From Microvelia longipes (taxonomy: Eukaryota; Arthropoda; Insecta; Hemiptera; Veliidae): a stretch of 64,000 bases of DNA. How positions within the stretch are numbered: the first letter of the stretch is position 1; each line of letters starts with the position of its first letter. Position numbers and translations under genes: made by a program. This document shows positions 23,619 through 37,327 of the stretch, piece after piece. The notes beneath the pieces were generated by a model, which saw nothing but the letters and a program-made list of their open reading frames with translations, had not been told where the DNA came from and did not search any database. The stretch covers positions 29,240,967 to 29,304,966 of the forward strand of contig JACMZG010001913.1 in the NCBI GenBank assembly GCA_018340805.1, read 5' to 3'.

Positions 23619-24390
23619 TCTGAATGCGTGCTTTCTATCTCATTAATCCATTCCTTGCTTAAGTTTCCGATAAAAGTTTTATAACCTGAGCAGTAGTCAC
23701 AACTTGTTATTTATTTTTCTCGAATATTTTTAAGAAATTGCGCTGAAAACTGACAAAAAAAATAGCATCATTGAATCATTAGTTGTTTTGACGGAGATTT
23801 TGTGGTATAGACTCACCGTGATGTTTAATAAAAAAATTCTTTTTAGATTTTATTCTAAAGTTATTTAGTTAATAAATAATTTTAAGTATTTTTTTGTTTC
23901 TCTTACTATTATACCTGGTTCCCTAGACTTCTTCAGGCACAGCTAACCCTCCCCCACCAGTACCCCTAACCACACCCACGCCAACTCCTTCCTCTGCTCC
24001 CTCCTCCTACTTGCTACCCAAAATACTCAGTCTGTAAACAGCTCTGATGACGTAAAGTCGAAAACGGTTAGTTATAATTTTTTTTATATACTATTGTGGT
24101 TGACAATATATTAAATATTTCCAAGTCTAGTGTGTTTTTTATTAAAGATCATGGCAAACTTTCATTGCGTGCGAGTAATACTTTGGCGTGCATTGTATAA
24201 TCTATGGGCTAAATATGCCAATTTTTTAAGGGATTCAAATAGATCAAATATCAAGTTGAGACGCTACTGCTCAGGTTATAAAGCATATACCGGAAACATA
24301 AGCATGGAATGAATTAAAGAGCAAGAAAGCTCTAATTTTAGAGAAAATTCGCACGGCTTGCAGACATCAGCGTCAGAATTATTTCATGGT
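23619..24390. mobile_element. Diverged long-inverted-repeat element of the 21.6-kb family
   Basis: The left arm is about 23619-23760: GAATGCGTGCTTTC, AATCCATTCCTTGCTTAAG, then a CCTGAGCAGTAGTCAC region. The right arm is about 24250-24390: CGCTACTGCTCAGG, TATAAAGCATATACCGGAAAC, AAATTCGCACGGCTTGCAGAC, CAGAATTATT. The arms are inverted copies with many mutations. The ~490-bp interior includes a C-rich patch (23940-24015) and TCTGATGACGTAAAGTCGAAAACGG at 24040-24066. That interior may be a separate inserted repeat. Confidence 0.45.
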
Positions 24391-27300
24391 GTCACTTTAG
24401 CACTTAGTCATATAGATAGCCGGGCTGGTATAGCATTTTATTTAATAGATATTAGTACTCTAAAAGCTTTTATATACTAGAAACTATATTAGTAAAGAAA
24501 ATTTACTAAAACTACTATCTTTATTTAAAACAAGTAGTTGCTATGAAAATTGATGTCATAAATATATATCGATTTACTTTACACTGAGGACTTAGTACTT
24601 CACTAAGCAGAGTGAAGTAAGAGGTTTACTTTGGAACGGGTTTTCTAGGGGGATAGGGGGAGGTGTTAGTGCGGACGGGAATTGCTTCAGTACAAGAGGG
24701 GGGGGGGGTGATTTGACACCTCTATAAAGGTTTCCATCAGACTAATAACTCCTAGCCCTTTGGACAGGTTGATGGGAGGGAGGTTTTATCTAGTTACTTC
24801 CTTTATATATTTCATCATATATGCATCCAGTAAAAAAACATATAAAAACATAAATTTAACAAAACTAAATACATACAGCAATCATAAGCAAAAAATCTGT
24901 ACAGTTAAGAACTTATTTTGAACAAAAATTATTGCTAACAAATTTATATTTAGATACATATATATAATAAAATAATAACAAATGACCATAACAGCTTCGT
25001 TTTTCTAGACAGACTTAACAATTTATTATTTTAATTTCTCTTAGCTAAGGAGATTTTCTTGCCAATTTTACTACTTACAAATAATAATAAGAAAATATTT
25101 CCTTTTAATTACGACAAATTTTTTTCAATTAAATCTTGTAGATTTGTTTGTTTTTAATTATGTATATGTTTTAGAACAACCTTTAAGTACATGCACGCAC
25201 ATGTTATAATGAACCTTTTAGTTGAAGTAGTAGTAAGAGGAAAGCGGTCCAATATATGTACAATATATATATATATATATATATTATATAATATAATATA
25301 ATATATATATATACTATATATATATATATAATATACTTAAATAACTTTAAGTGTTTTTGGTATACACAATGCTTTGATTAGGTGAAGTTTGTTTTATTAT
25401 TCAATTAAAACTTGCCTTAAAAATTTGTTATCGCTATACTTAACTATATTGTTACATGGTGTCAAATAAATGGATTTTAAAAACATTCAAAGAAAATAAG
25501 CTAATTATATTGGAGCTATGGGAGTAAATGCTATTTTTAATGGTAGCGACTTATTAAATAAGAATATTTATATTTGTGTCATCAGGGTATAAAATAATAT
25601 CTCCAAATATGGCCAAAATGAGTTATTATACGTACTAGATACTAGATTGGTTCTCTAGTATCTAATAATAACCAGCTTTCTGGGATGAAAACGTTTACAA
25701 AATTGATTTTTTTTAGAGTGTAATATGTAAAGTAAAAATACTACTTGTGTATGATCAGCTAACTTTAAAAAAATTCCAGAAATAAAAGGTATATCTAATA
25801 TCTTAAGTCCACATGCTCGCTAAATTGCAAATAAACACCCCCATAGACAGACAATTTTGTAAGAAAATACTCAGGAAGTTTTCAAACACCTAAAATGGAT
25901 ATTTTCAAACACAGTATTTTTTAAATATATTAAAATTATATAATTCGTTGGTACATAATTTTCTTTTATTTATTATATTTTTTTTATAAACATTCACATA
26001 AACCTCCTGTAATTAGCCTCCTGTGATTGGTTCCTTTTTTAGGAGTCTAGAAAACATAAAAATGCCAAATTTTAAAATACGAAAATTAACTGTTTCGTAT
26101 TTCCGGATGTTTGAAGTAAAATAGTAGAATAGAGCTATACCATGCTACTCCTGAGTATTAGGAACGGACACTCTCCCAACCAGCGTTGTTGTAACATCCA
26201 TTTCAATCATAAAAATAAAATTTAAAAAATAAATCACTTATTTCCTCCTAAAATTTAAAATTTCAAGTCGATTGTAGATTTTATTACTATTGTACAAGTA
26301 TTACAAATAAATAAAGAATTATTTTCAATAAATAAAGTTATTTATTTATTGTTACAAATAAATTTGTGCTGATTTGTAACAATTGGACTCATTTTGTTGC
26401 TACTTATGTTGGCTAACTGTACAAACCATAAAAATAGTAGCCCCCTATATTACTTTTCAACCTATCTTAGAAAAACCATATTTGTTTTGTTTTTGTAATG
26501 TTTAACGACTGTTTTATACCAAATACAAAGGTTAGAATTAAAACTTTTGACATTCTTTCATTAAAGAAATGTGTCTAGTTTCAAAATATGTAAGTATTTT
26601 AAATTTTATTTAAATGCAAAACCATCCAAAATGGCGCCAAAGTGAACTAAATTTAAAACAAATTGTGTTTTTATCATAGCTTGGTGAAAAATTATCGGAT
26701 TTTTATGCGGTCTTGACTAATTTTCATTTTTTATTCTTTAAAGAACAAGATTTCGCTATACCTAACTATAAAATTAAAAAGTTAGCATTAACATATCTAT
26801 GACCGGCGCGAAGCGCGACCGGAAACGGATTTTTCTCGTCTGCTCACTATTACACTGAACCCAACACCGAAAACCGCATCCTTCTAGCTGTCATAGTTTT
26901 CGAGAAAAAGGTCTTGACGATATATATATATATATATCTTCTATCATTACAAAATCATTATCTAATTTTCCATAGGAAATTCATTACACAACTTCAGACT
27001 AATAGAATAATTATATGCTTCTTTATAATGTATATGGAAAGTAGTATTTATAATTTAATATACATTTGAAGAAGTTTTTCCGTATATTATACGAAAAAAG
27101 CATATATTATAAGTCAAAAAGCATTTTAACTTTTTCATTTTATTTGATCCATTGACACAATACAAATATTTAAGTTAAGTAGATCGCTAACTTAAAATTA
27201 AATTGTTGATACATTTGAATTATTAAAAAAAAAGAAGTTAAGAAAACAGAAAAGTTAACACTTGTAAGTAGTGTTTATTCTACACGCTAAACTGTTTAAG

Positions 27301-27687
27301 CCCTTTTTTAAACATCTATGTTGTCGTTGTGTTTCAACCTAAATGTTATTTTCTTGCTAAAATTTAGTTACTAACGAGTTTACCAGTTTTCCTTTATTTT
27401 AACTTTCTTTCTACTTTGTAAACAAGTTATGTTATTTTCTATAAAGTAATTTTTGAAAATTGATGAACATAAATTAAGTTTTAGTAACATACAGAGGTAA
27501 ATGTTTTCTCGTTTAAATTTGAAATAAAGTAAAATTGAATTTTCAAATAGTTTAAATACAAAAATGATTATAAAATCTTTGCTTTTGCTTTGATAAACAT
27601 TTGCTCCTTATTTTATGGCTATAAAGACTAATACTAAATCTAAAGTATTAAAGATGGCAAATTAATTTATGGTTATTAAGTTATGGT
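24391..27687. other. AT-rich intergenic DNA with minor repeats
   Basis: No gene is seen. Minor features are a G run at 24698-24708, a (TA)n tract with AT-rich surroundings at about 25265-25335, and a CCGGCGCGAAGCGCGACCGG motif at about 26803-26822. The last is related in style to the GCGAAGC-centred motifs elsewhere in the window. Confidence 0.4.
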
Positions 27688-28459
27688 AATAGTGGCCTGC
27701 TAATAGTCCAGGAACCCGACATGAAAAAACATACATACACTCATTTTGTACTGCTTCGAAACCAAATTGTTTTGAAAGTAAATGATAAAGACAAATTTCC
27801 TCTGTATGTTAACATTTAAAACTGTCAACACCGTAAGCAGCTCCCCACGAAGTCTCGACATCACGATGTCTCGACACTAATATAACGTCGACACTTTCCG
27901 TGGCAGGATTCTATGTTGTATCGACACTTAATAACCTTGACACTTCTAACTGAACCATGTGTTGATGTAACGTCGTGTCGAGACATTTAAGTGTCGATAT
28001 AACGTAGAGTACTTCCATAGTAAAAATATTAAAAATAAATCTTTTAAGTCACTATGGTGTACCGACACTATAAAGCCCCTATACTATTATAAGTGTCGAT
28101 CTTAAGTAAATTCAGGACAGGGGTGTCATGTGACAAATTTTTGTCCTCTAAAAACTATACGTAACATTGACACATGTCGTGGTTTAACGATACCTCGACA
28201 TGTGATAGTCTCGACAGTACGTAACATCGACGTGTCGATACAACATAGAATCCTGCCACGGAAAGTGTCGACGTTATATTAGTGTCGAGACTAAGTGGGA
28301 AGCCGCTTACGGTATTGACAGTTTTAAATGTCAGCATACAGAGTAAATTTGTTCTTTATCATTTATTTCAAAACAATTTGATTTAAAGCGGTACAAAATA
28401 ATAATTCTCTATGTACGTTTTTTCAGGTCTGGCTGCTGGAGTATTAGCGGGCCACTATT
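27688..28459. mobile_element. Long-inverted-repeat element, ~230-bp arms, internal TCGACAC repeats
   Basis: The arms at about 27688-27920 and 28228-28459 are inverted copies. Paired landmarks are AATAGTGGCC(T/C)GCTAATA, TGAAAAAAC, CAAATTGTTTTGAAA, GACATTTAAAACTGTCAA, ACCGTAAGC and CTAATATAACGTCGACACTT plus TCCGTGGCAGGATTCTATGT. Inside the arms and the ~300-bp centre, TCGACAC, GTGTCGA and CTCGACA words recur many times on both strands. No transposase frame exists; a 60-codon minus frame in the right arm is a shadow. The right end abuts a LINE relic. Confidence 0.8.
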
Positions 28460-29305
28460 TTATTTACTTATTGTCCTGAGTATCATGCACGTTAACTTAG
28501 AGTGCACCGTCTACTAAAACTTGCATGCATTTTTTTGAAAAACCTTTTAAGTCCTCAATATAATTAAAACATTTTGGCATGCAGTTTAACGGAATTGTAT
28601 TGTTGACTAGTTTCGTAATAGTTCGTCCTGTGCTTTTTCGTCGTTAGTTCGTATTTAAATTTTGTGTTATAGTCAAGAACGTCTTTGTTTGACTCAAAGT
28701 CTAACAATTTGCTTTTTAATTATGTTCAGATTCCTTGGATGTTGTTAACAGTCAGTAAGTTAAGTTTTGTAAAAATAGGATTGCACTTAACTTTATAGGG
28801 AGCTCCAACTATACATCTCAAAATTTTCATTTGAACCCATAAAACATTGATGGCTTTACTGCAATGTCCCCATAGTTCTACTTCATATAATTTTGAAACA
28901 AATAAACCATAGTAGGCTTGGATCAATTCTTCCTCATTTATATATTTTATCGTTTAATTACATAGTAGCTAGAGTTAAGTTTGTTACAAAGTGAAGTAAT
29001 GTGCAAGTCCCAGTTGATTTTGTCATTAATGATTAGTTCTAGTAACTTGGAATCATTTGTCTCAGTAATAGTCATATTATGTAATCAAGTTTAAAATCCG
29101 GTCCAATTTTAGGATTTTTATTCATTAAATAATTTAGTTTTACTTTGTTCAGTTTAACCCAGCTAGCTAGATTGTTCAGAGCTTGATTACAGTTGGCTAT
29201 AAAAGTCTGACTGTCTTGTCCTGTAATTATTAATATAATGTCATCAAGTATGGACTCACAGTTAGATAAGTAGTCAGTAAGGACATTGATGTATATATTG
29301 AAAAG
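28460..29305 (-). pseudogene. LINE reverse-transcriptase relic (CR1/Jockey-like)
   Basis: Read on the minus strand from about 29305, this is the C-terminal half of a non-LTR retrotransposon ORF2. The catalytic palm region appears as ILDDIILIITGQDS at about 29208-29251. The usual Y-A pair of the YADD box is missing, an apparent 6-base loss. It is followed by LNNLASWVKLNKVKLN, then after a frameshift LLELIINDKINWDLHI, then a 66-codon open stretch (28726-28926). That stretch has the family hallmark YYGLFVSKLYEVELWG and LNLLTVNN. A further frame (about 28500-28700) gives KLHAKMF and GLKRFF-like pieces expected before the C terminus. Stops and frameshifts make it non-functional. Known for the family: ORF2 copies element RNA into DNA at a nicked target. 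The clade is inferred from motif style only. Confidence 0.8.
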
Positions 29306-29306
29306 C

Positions 29307-29307
<1 letters not shown>

Positions 29308-29349
<42 letters not shown>

Positions 29350-29362
29350 ATATATATATTAG
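29308..29362. repeat. (TA)n microsatellite
   Basis: A TA tract interrupts the sequence just upstream of the LINE relic's palm region. The flanking 62-codon plus frame is an artefact. Confidence 0.95.
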
Positions 29363-29364
29363 TC

Positions 29365-29497
29365 ATATTCACCACTGCATGCTACCAACTAACCTCATTG
29401 AGGTGCCACGGCCATGGCCGAACTGCATTAAAGAATCTATATCTCTCTGTAAAACTATAATGTTATGTAACTAACTTTTATGTAAATAAATGGCTAT

Positions 29498-29512
<15 letters not shown>
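29365..29512 (+). repeat. Possible non-LTR element 3' end with (ATT)n tail
   Basis: The sequence TGAGGTGCCACGGCCATGGC leads through an AT-rich stretch to AATAAATGGCTATATTATTATTATT and then a TA tract. This resembles the 3' UTR and simple-repeat tail of LINEs or of SINEs mobilised by them. No coding part is recognised. Confidence 0.35.
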
Positions 29513-29575
<63 letters not shown>

Positions 29576-29595
29576 ATGTATATATATGTATCTTC
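29508..29595. repeat. (TA)n microsatellite
   Basis: A long TA tract with TATG variants at its right end follows the ATT tail. Confidence 0.95.
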
Positions 29596-29639
29596 CTATT
29601 ACCTCATGAGTATCATTTTTTTATAATAATTCACTAACA

Positions 29640-29676
29640 TCGGGTACGGGGTACTTCAAAACTTTTCCTCACCTTC
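29640..29676 (-). repeat. 5S-element 3' end fragment
   Basis: ATCGGGTACGGGGTACTTC then AAAACTTTTCCTCACC is the reverse complement of the terminal module of the 5S element. Confidence 0.6.
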
Positions 29677-30161
29677 CTGTGAATTGTTATCAGTCGTCAT
29701 CAGAACATGATAATGACCTAACCTAATTTATCTTGTAGTATGTTTCTGGGTGTGCTTGTTGTCAGACAGTAATGAATTCGTTTTATTGACAGCGTTCACA
29801 CATCAATAAACAGACCTAGCTAAATACTGCTTATTTGAGATCAGATAAAAACAGTGGGTACACCAGCTGTATGGACATTACTCTTTGTATACTTGTATAT
29901 TAAACAAAGCTACTCGCGCCAAATATTTACTCAGGTAGATAATTTTTCGATTTTTTTAGCGGCTTCTTAAAAAACCACTGAAACATGCCAACTGATACTG
30001 ATAATAAATTGGAATCGGCACATGGGAGAAAAATTTTAAATCAATAATATTATACCGATTTTTAGAACTTTTTATGAAGTGTTCAGTTGAATAAATAAAT
30101 AAACGATGTCATAAAAGTATTTTCTGGAAAACAATGCTAGATTTAGTAAGTGTTTAATTTT

Positions 30162-30207
30162 TGCACTATTCCCACTCTTCAGCTTATGCGTAAGAGTTGG
30201 AATAGTG
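30162..30207. repeat. 17-bp hairpin
   Basis: GCACTATTCCCACTCTT (30162-30178) is complementary to 30191-30207 with one mismatch. A 12-nt loop separates the arms. No gene context is present. Confidence 0.75.
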
Positions 30208-30834
30208 CCATAGTCTCGTAGTGTGTTTATACACACTGCAAGACAGACAGCTTAGTAAAAACCACTTTGCAGGTCTTTCAAACAGCTAAAATGGATAATT
30301 CACATGAAATATTGGTTTAGAATTTATCCTTTTCCAATAAATCCTATGATAAAAATGACCATAATTAGATAAAAAACATTTTAATTTATTAAATTGTTGA
30401 CTGCTAGTTGAATATATATTTAAAATCCAGCAACACCTGAAAAATATCTGTGGCAAGCATCATTCTCAAGATATTTAAATATAAAAGTTTTATAAAACAT
30501 TCCATTTGCTTTTTTCCGAAGGTAATTAACTACAAGAATAAGCAGACGTAAAGGTTAATGGAACATCATTGACCAGACTCCACCATTATTAATGATTATT
30601 TCTATTAATGACGTCACAAGTCATTAAAGTCAAATAAAGTGTCATTACACGTGCACTTGTAAACGTCGTTTTAAAACCACTTCGAGATAAATTATTCTTT
30701 AAATATTAGGAAAACTTATCTGAATACATAAGCAACTAAACGTTTATTTTAGGCGTTGAAACAAGTTATTTACGTATTATACGAATAAAACGAGCTATTA
30801 TTAGGTAGGACTAAAGAAAACATAATTTATTAAT

Positions 30835-30910
30835 GCCAAAAGCGTAGCCGAGGGAACTAATACGCAATAATTCCCGAAGCGTAGCTGAGCAAAATAATTG
30901 TATTAGCGAA
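30835..30910. repeat. Short GAAGCGTAGC-type motif pair
   Basis: CAAAAGCGTAGCCGAGGGAAC and CCGAAGCGTAGCTGAGC occur about 40 bp apart. They resemble decayed members of the GAGCGAAGCGAG motif class seen in the 5S element and in the 53.5-kb array. Confidence 0.4.
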
Positions 30911-31085
30911 GGTAAAAATCGATTTGCTAAAGAACAGCAAGCATAATACTATCTTCAATATGAAGTTTAGTATTGTGTAGGAACAACATTTGATTATTTG
31001 AACATTTATAATAATACCGATTGTAACATGCCAGATACTTATTGTTATTTATATCATTTGATACTACCGAGTTTTGCAAAACATG

Positions 31086-32409
<1,324 letters not shown>

Positions 32410-32611
32410 AAATAATATTGATTTACTATTAATTAGTAAATCAATAATTTAACTAAATCTATTTAATTTAATTAGTAAATCAATTAAATATTTATAATAT
32501 CTATTAATATAATAAAATATTAATAAAATATTTATTAATCTAAATCTTTAATTTAATTAGTAAATCAATAAGTTAACTATTATTTGGCACAATAATAATA
32601 TTGTGCCAAAT
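32410..32611. repeat. Spacer with TTTAATTAGTAAATCAAT repeats and a hairpin
   Basis: The spacer holds three copies of a TTAATTAGTAAATCAAT word. It also has a perfect 17-bp inverted repeat at 32577-32593 / 32600-32616 (CTATTATTTGGCACAAT). The right arm of that hairpin overlaps the first bases of duplication unit 2. Confidence 0.7.
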
Positions 32612-34094
<1,483 letters not shown>

Positions 34095-34175
34095 CACCAT
34101 TTCAAATCGGAACAACCTCATTAGTTCTTCAACCCTATTCCACACGCTGTCAACTAATTTTAGCCATGTGTTATT

Positions 34176-34396
34176 ACGAAGATGATCCTAATAATAAATG
34201 CCGAGTTTGACAGGATAATAAACAAATCAGAGATAAGATATATGTGACAAAAAACAAGTGATCTAAATTATTTACCTTATATTGAATAATTGACATCAAT
34301 TACCAGTTGAATCATCACAATTACAAATTTCAGCAAAATTAAACTGTGTCAAATCAACAAATCGATTTTTTATATATTACATGCTTTTAACAAGCC
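34176..34396 (+). repeat. ~220-bp direct repeat, copy 1
   Basis: AATAAATGCCGAGTTTGACA through GTGATCTAAATTATTTACC, TTGACATCAATTACCAGTTG and AAACTGTGTCAAATCA to TTTTAACAAGCCA recurs at about 39845-40082 with moderate divergence. It is a dispersed non-coding repeat. Confidence 0.8.
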
Positions 34397-34666
34397 ACCA
34401 TAATGGTATTCACTACTTCACCGAACTACCGATTTTTGTGCGAACTGTGTATACCTGAAAATATAAGATGTCTAACGGGAGTGTCTAACCAAAAATTCAG
34501 CAGTTCGGTAAAGTAGATGGTACTAAAATATAAAAAACTTAAGCAGCTCATGAAAAGCTTTAAATCTTTAAATATATAGTCGCTACGCGGACCGAAAGCC
34601 TCCCTGTGCTCACATTGTTGTTGTTGCGTATTATTTGTTGTTTTACTAATATATTATGTTGTTACA

Positions 34667-34811
34667 TGGCATTTTGCCATATACCTAGCGAATTTTCATA
34701 GCCTCGCTTCACAGGCCCACGATGCGGGCCTGTGTGGCAAGGCTATGAAAAGGTTTGTTATGACTCCTTCCTTTGTTTTAGTATTTATTTTCGCATGGCA
34801 TTTTGCCATAT
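34667..34811. repeat. Strong 26-bp hairpin flanked by ATGGCATTTTGCCATAT copies
   Basis: The arm at 34693-34718 (TTTTCATAGCCTCGCTTCAC then AGGCCC) pairs with 34726-34751 with three mismatches and a 7-nt loop. The palindromic word ATGGCATTTTGCCATAT occurs on each side, at about 34667-34683 and 34795-34811. The flanking copies could be element ends or a duplicated target. No coding capacity is seen. Confidence 0.7.
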
Positions 34812-34919
34812 ATACCTGTTTAATTCTTACTCTAACTATTAATGAGAAAAAAAAAATTCTGATAATTATTCAGACTTTTATGAATTTATGAAAGTATTGC
34901 TGGGTTATTATATTGGTTT

Positions 34920-35164
34920 AATGAAATCATAAAGCCGCCTTAGTGGTCAAGGTCGTGACCTTGACACCAAGGAGGTCTGGGGTTCGCAACCAGGTTACGC
35001 TCTCAGTTTATAAATAATATATCGTCAAAGAATGTATCACTAACTTTAGACTATACTTCAAACTTAACGGTGGCCACAACCACCTGAGATTGTTCAAGCA
35101 GGGGTTATCCCTGATGAGCCTCAAGGCTCTAAACGGGCAACAACAAGAACAATGAAGTCATAAA
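34920..35164 (+). mobile_element. tRNA-derived SINE with target-site duplication
   Basis: The body runs from about 34934 to 35151. The A box TAGTGGTCAAGG (34941-34952) and the B box GGTTCGCAACC (34981-34991) are spaced as in a tRNA-type Pol III promoter. GGAGGTCTGGG precedes the B box. The 3' part holds GGTTATCCCTGATGAGCC and CAAGGCTCTAAACGGGC and ends in CAACAACAAGAAC. It is flanked by ATGAAATCATAAA (34921-34933) and ATGAAGTCATAAA (35152-35164), a 13-bp duplication with one difference. Known: such elements are transcribed by Pol III and moved by LINE enzymes. Inferred: a fairly young insertion. Confidence 0.85.
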
Positions 35165-35483
35165 AAATTAATTTCCGGCTAACACAACTAGGCCTAAAGT
35201 TTAATATTTGTGGCAAATTTTAACTCTCTGCATAAACCTACACTAGTAGGTTATGCTAGAGTAGGTCCTAACCTACATAGATAACAGACACATTCAAACA
35301 GACAACTTGGTAATAACTACTCAGCAGGTCATAAAACATCTGCAACTGATTATTCAGGTGAAATTTCGGTTTCGTGTTTATACTGGTAATAAAATATATT
35401 TCCTTTATGCTTGCGGTATAAATGAAAAACGGAGGATAAATCAGAAGTTTTAGTTTCCGAAGAAAAAAATGATATAAAACAGA

Positions 35484-35985
35484 TTAAGATGAATGGTTTC
35501 CAACTTTTCGTTTAGGAGCTAAAATGATTATTTTTCTACACAGCAGGAGAGTTCCTACAAGGTTGCTAGCCACTTGTTTTATCAATATATTTCTCCAAAA
35601 TCTAATCAAGCAAATAGCCAAGCTGTGTTTCCCCTCTGAGGGGCGCAACCTTATTAATTCTTCAAACAGGTTTTTGGTCTTATCATAACTAGAAAGTAAT
35701 GCAAGGACTAATACTAATAGTATTTGTTTCAATATGTTTTTACAGCATTAAAGATGTCAATTTAACTTCTGGCATCGAAATCCTCAAGCCAGGCAAATTT
35801 CCTAGCTTTTTGCTTACAAATTCAGTTCTTGCTCAGGGCTTCAGATTACGCTTCAAAGTCAAAACAAGAATCCTTGTTTGAGGATTTCCTGAATTTTCTA
35901 ACGAAATCCGCCGTTGATCCAAAAAGTCATCCAAAACTATCGCGCTTGCTTTATCATCTTTGCACAATTTTTTTGTACATTTAAA
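35484..35985. other. Possible decayed coding fragment, family unknown
   Basis: Both strands keep open frames. The minus strand has 82 codons at 35484-35732. The plus strand has 60 codons at 35699-35881, plus an overlapping ~75-codon plus frame ending near 35972 (includes SLFEDFLNFLTKSAVDPK). A TTTTTACAG acceptor-like signal is at 35737-35745. The minus frame vaguely recalls the start of non-LTR reverse transcriptase palms, but key residues are not convincing. I cannot choose between an old transposon, a decayed gene and chance. Confidence 0.2.
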
Positions 35986-36115
35986 AAGATCAGTTTATAC
36001 AAATATTTAAGATTTTTAAACACATTTTTACTAAAAATCTTTGTTGGGATGTATCTTAAAAAAAACTTTAGTTTTTAGAATAGTTTTATTTTGGATAAGC
36101 AGGTTTAAAAGTACG

Positions 36116-36236
36116 TACTTAGTTTTTATATAGAAAAAATTACGATACCATTCATAGGTAAAAAGGAATTATTTCGTTTGCCAGAATACTTACAGCACGG
36201 CCAATACCCTTTCCTATATTAACAACATTAAGAGTT
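36116..36236 (+). repeat. ~118-bp direct repeat, copy 1
   Basis: TTCATAGGTAAAAAGGAATT..TTTCGTTTGCCAGAATACTTACAGCAC through TCCTATATTAACAACATTA recurs at about 36650-36770 with few differences. The tandem block at 36350-36580 lies between the two copies. Confidence 0.85.
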
Positions 36237-36349
36237 ATGAACCTCTAAAACCAAAAACTACGTAGGTTTAAAACACTACGGAAAAGACATTCATATGAAT
36301 ACATTTATTTTGGACAAAGTTTTTTCACTATAAATAAATAAATAGTGAA

Positions 36350-36580
36350 TTTATTTATTTAAGTAAAAGAGTGTTAGCATAATGACTTTGTTTCAGACTA
36401 AGTTTGTCATTAATCATATTGAATTTATTTAGTTCAGTTAAAAAGTGTTTGCATAATGGCTTTTTTCGGATTTAGTTTGTTGGTAATCATATAGAAAATT
36501 TATTTAGTTAAGTTCGAGAGTATTTACATAATAAATTTCTTTCAGACTAAGTTTGTTATAGAAATCACACAGAATGAAAA
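36350..36580 (+). repeat. Three tandem copies of a ~75-80-bp unit
   Basis: Each unit has TTTATTTAGTT(A/C)AGT, then GTGTT(A/T)GCATAATG or an equivalent, then TTTCAGACTAAGTTTGT and an AATCATAT..A block. Copies start near 36355, 36428 and 36500 and are moderately diverged. Confidence 0.75.
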
Positions 36581-36649
36581 CTATGGTAAAAAAAGTTAAT
36601 TAGACTTTTACTAAAATCAGTTGATATAAATAAAACATTAACTTCATAT

Positions 36650-36770
36650 TTATACAGTTTTTATATATAAACAGTTACTGTGCCATTCATAGGTAAAAAG
36701 GAATTCTTTCGTTTGCCAGAATACTTACAGCACAGCCGCTACCTTTTCCTATATTAACAACATTATAAAA
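36650..36770 (+). repeat. ~118-bp direct repeat, copy 2
   Basis: This is the second copy of the 36116-36236 repeat, about 534 bp downstream in the same orientation. Confidence 0.85.
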
Positions 36771-37225
36771 TTAAAACCACGTAAAATAAAATCGCTCACA
36801 GCACCGAAGAAAATGTATAAGTTAATTGTCAACATATATATTAAAATAAAAACAACATGAAAGGAATTAAGATTAGTAGGGTTTATCTTCTCACTATCAC
36901 TATTTACAATATCAGCTGTTTGATTATATTAAATAAACAAGCAAATATTGTTATCTATGTTTAACATAGTAATGAAATGACATAATAATATAAAGATTAC
37001 AATATTTGTGTTTATAATAAAATTAATTTAAAAGAAACCATTAATACATACAGAAGCTATTTAAGACTTCACTGTTAGAGGAAGAAGTAGGGTAGAATTG
37101 AATGATATAATACAGCCTTCCGCCACTTATTTTCCGCACATATTACATCTCCTATGCTAAGTTTCGTTTAAATATGAAAATATGAGATAGCAATGATGTG
37201 TTATCGCGCACCAAGGTATAAACTT

Positions 37226-37327
<102 letters not shown>

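Noticed and set aside
28155..28337. 60-codon minus-strand protein
   Set aside because: It lies wholly in the right arm of the inverted-repeat element and mirrors the left arm, so it is not a gene.
35484..35732. Confident reverse-transcriptase assignment for the 82-codon minus frame
   Set aside because: A faint resemblance to a LINE palm start exists, but the expected R-P-I-A and G-x-G-x-x-x-G-C-E residues are not there.
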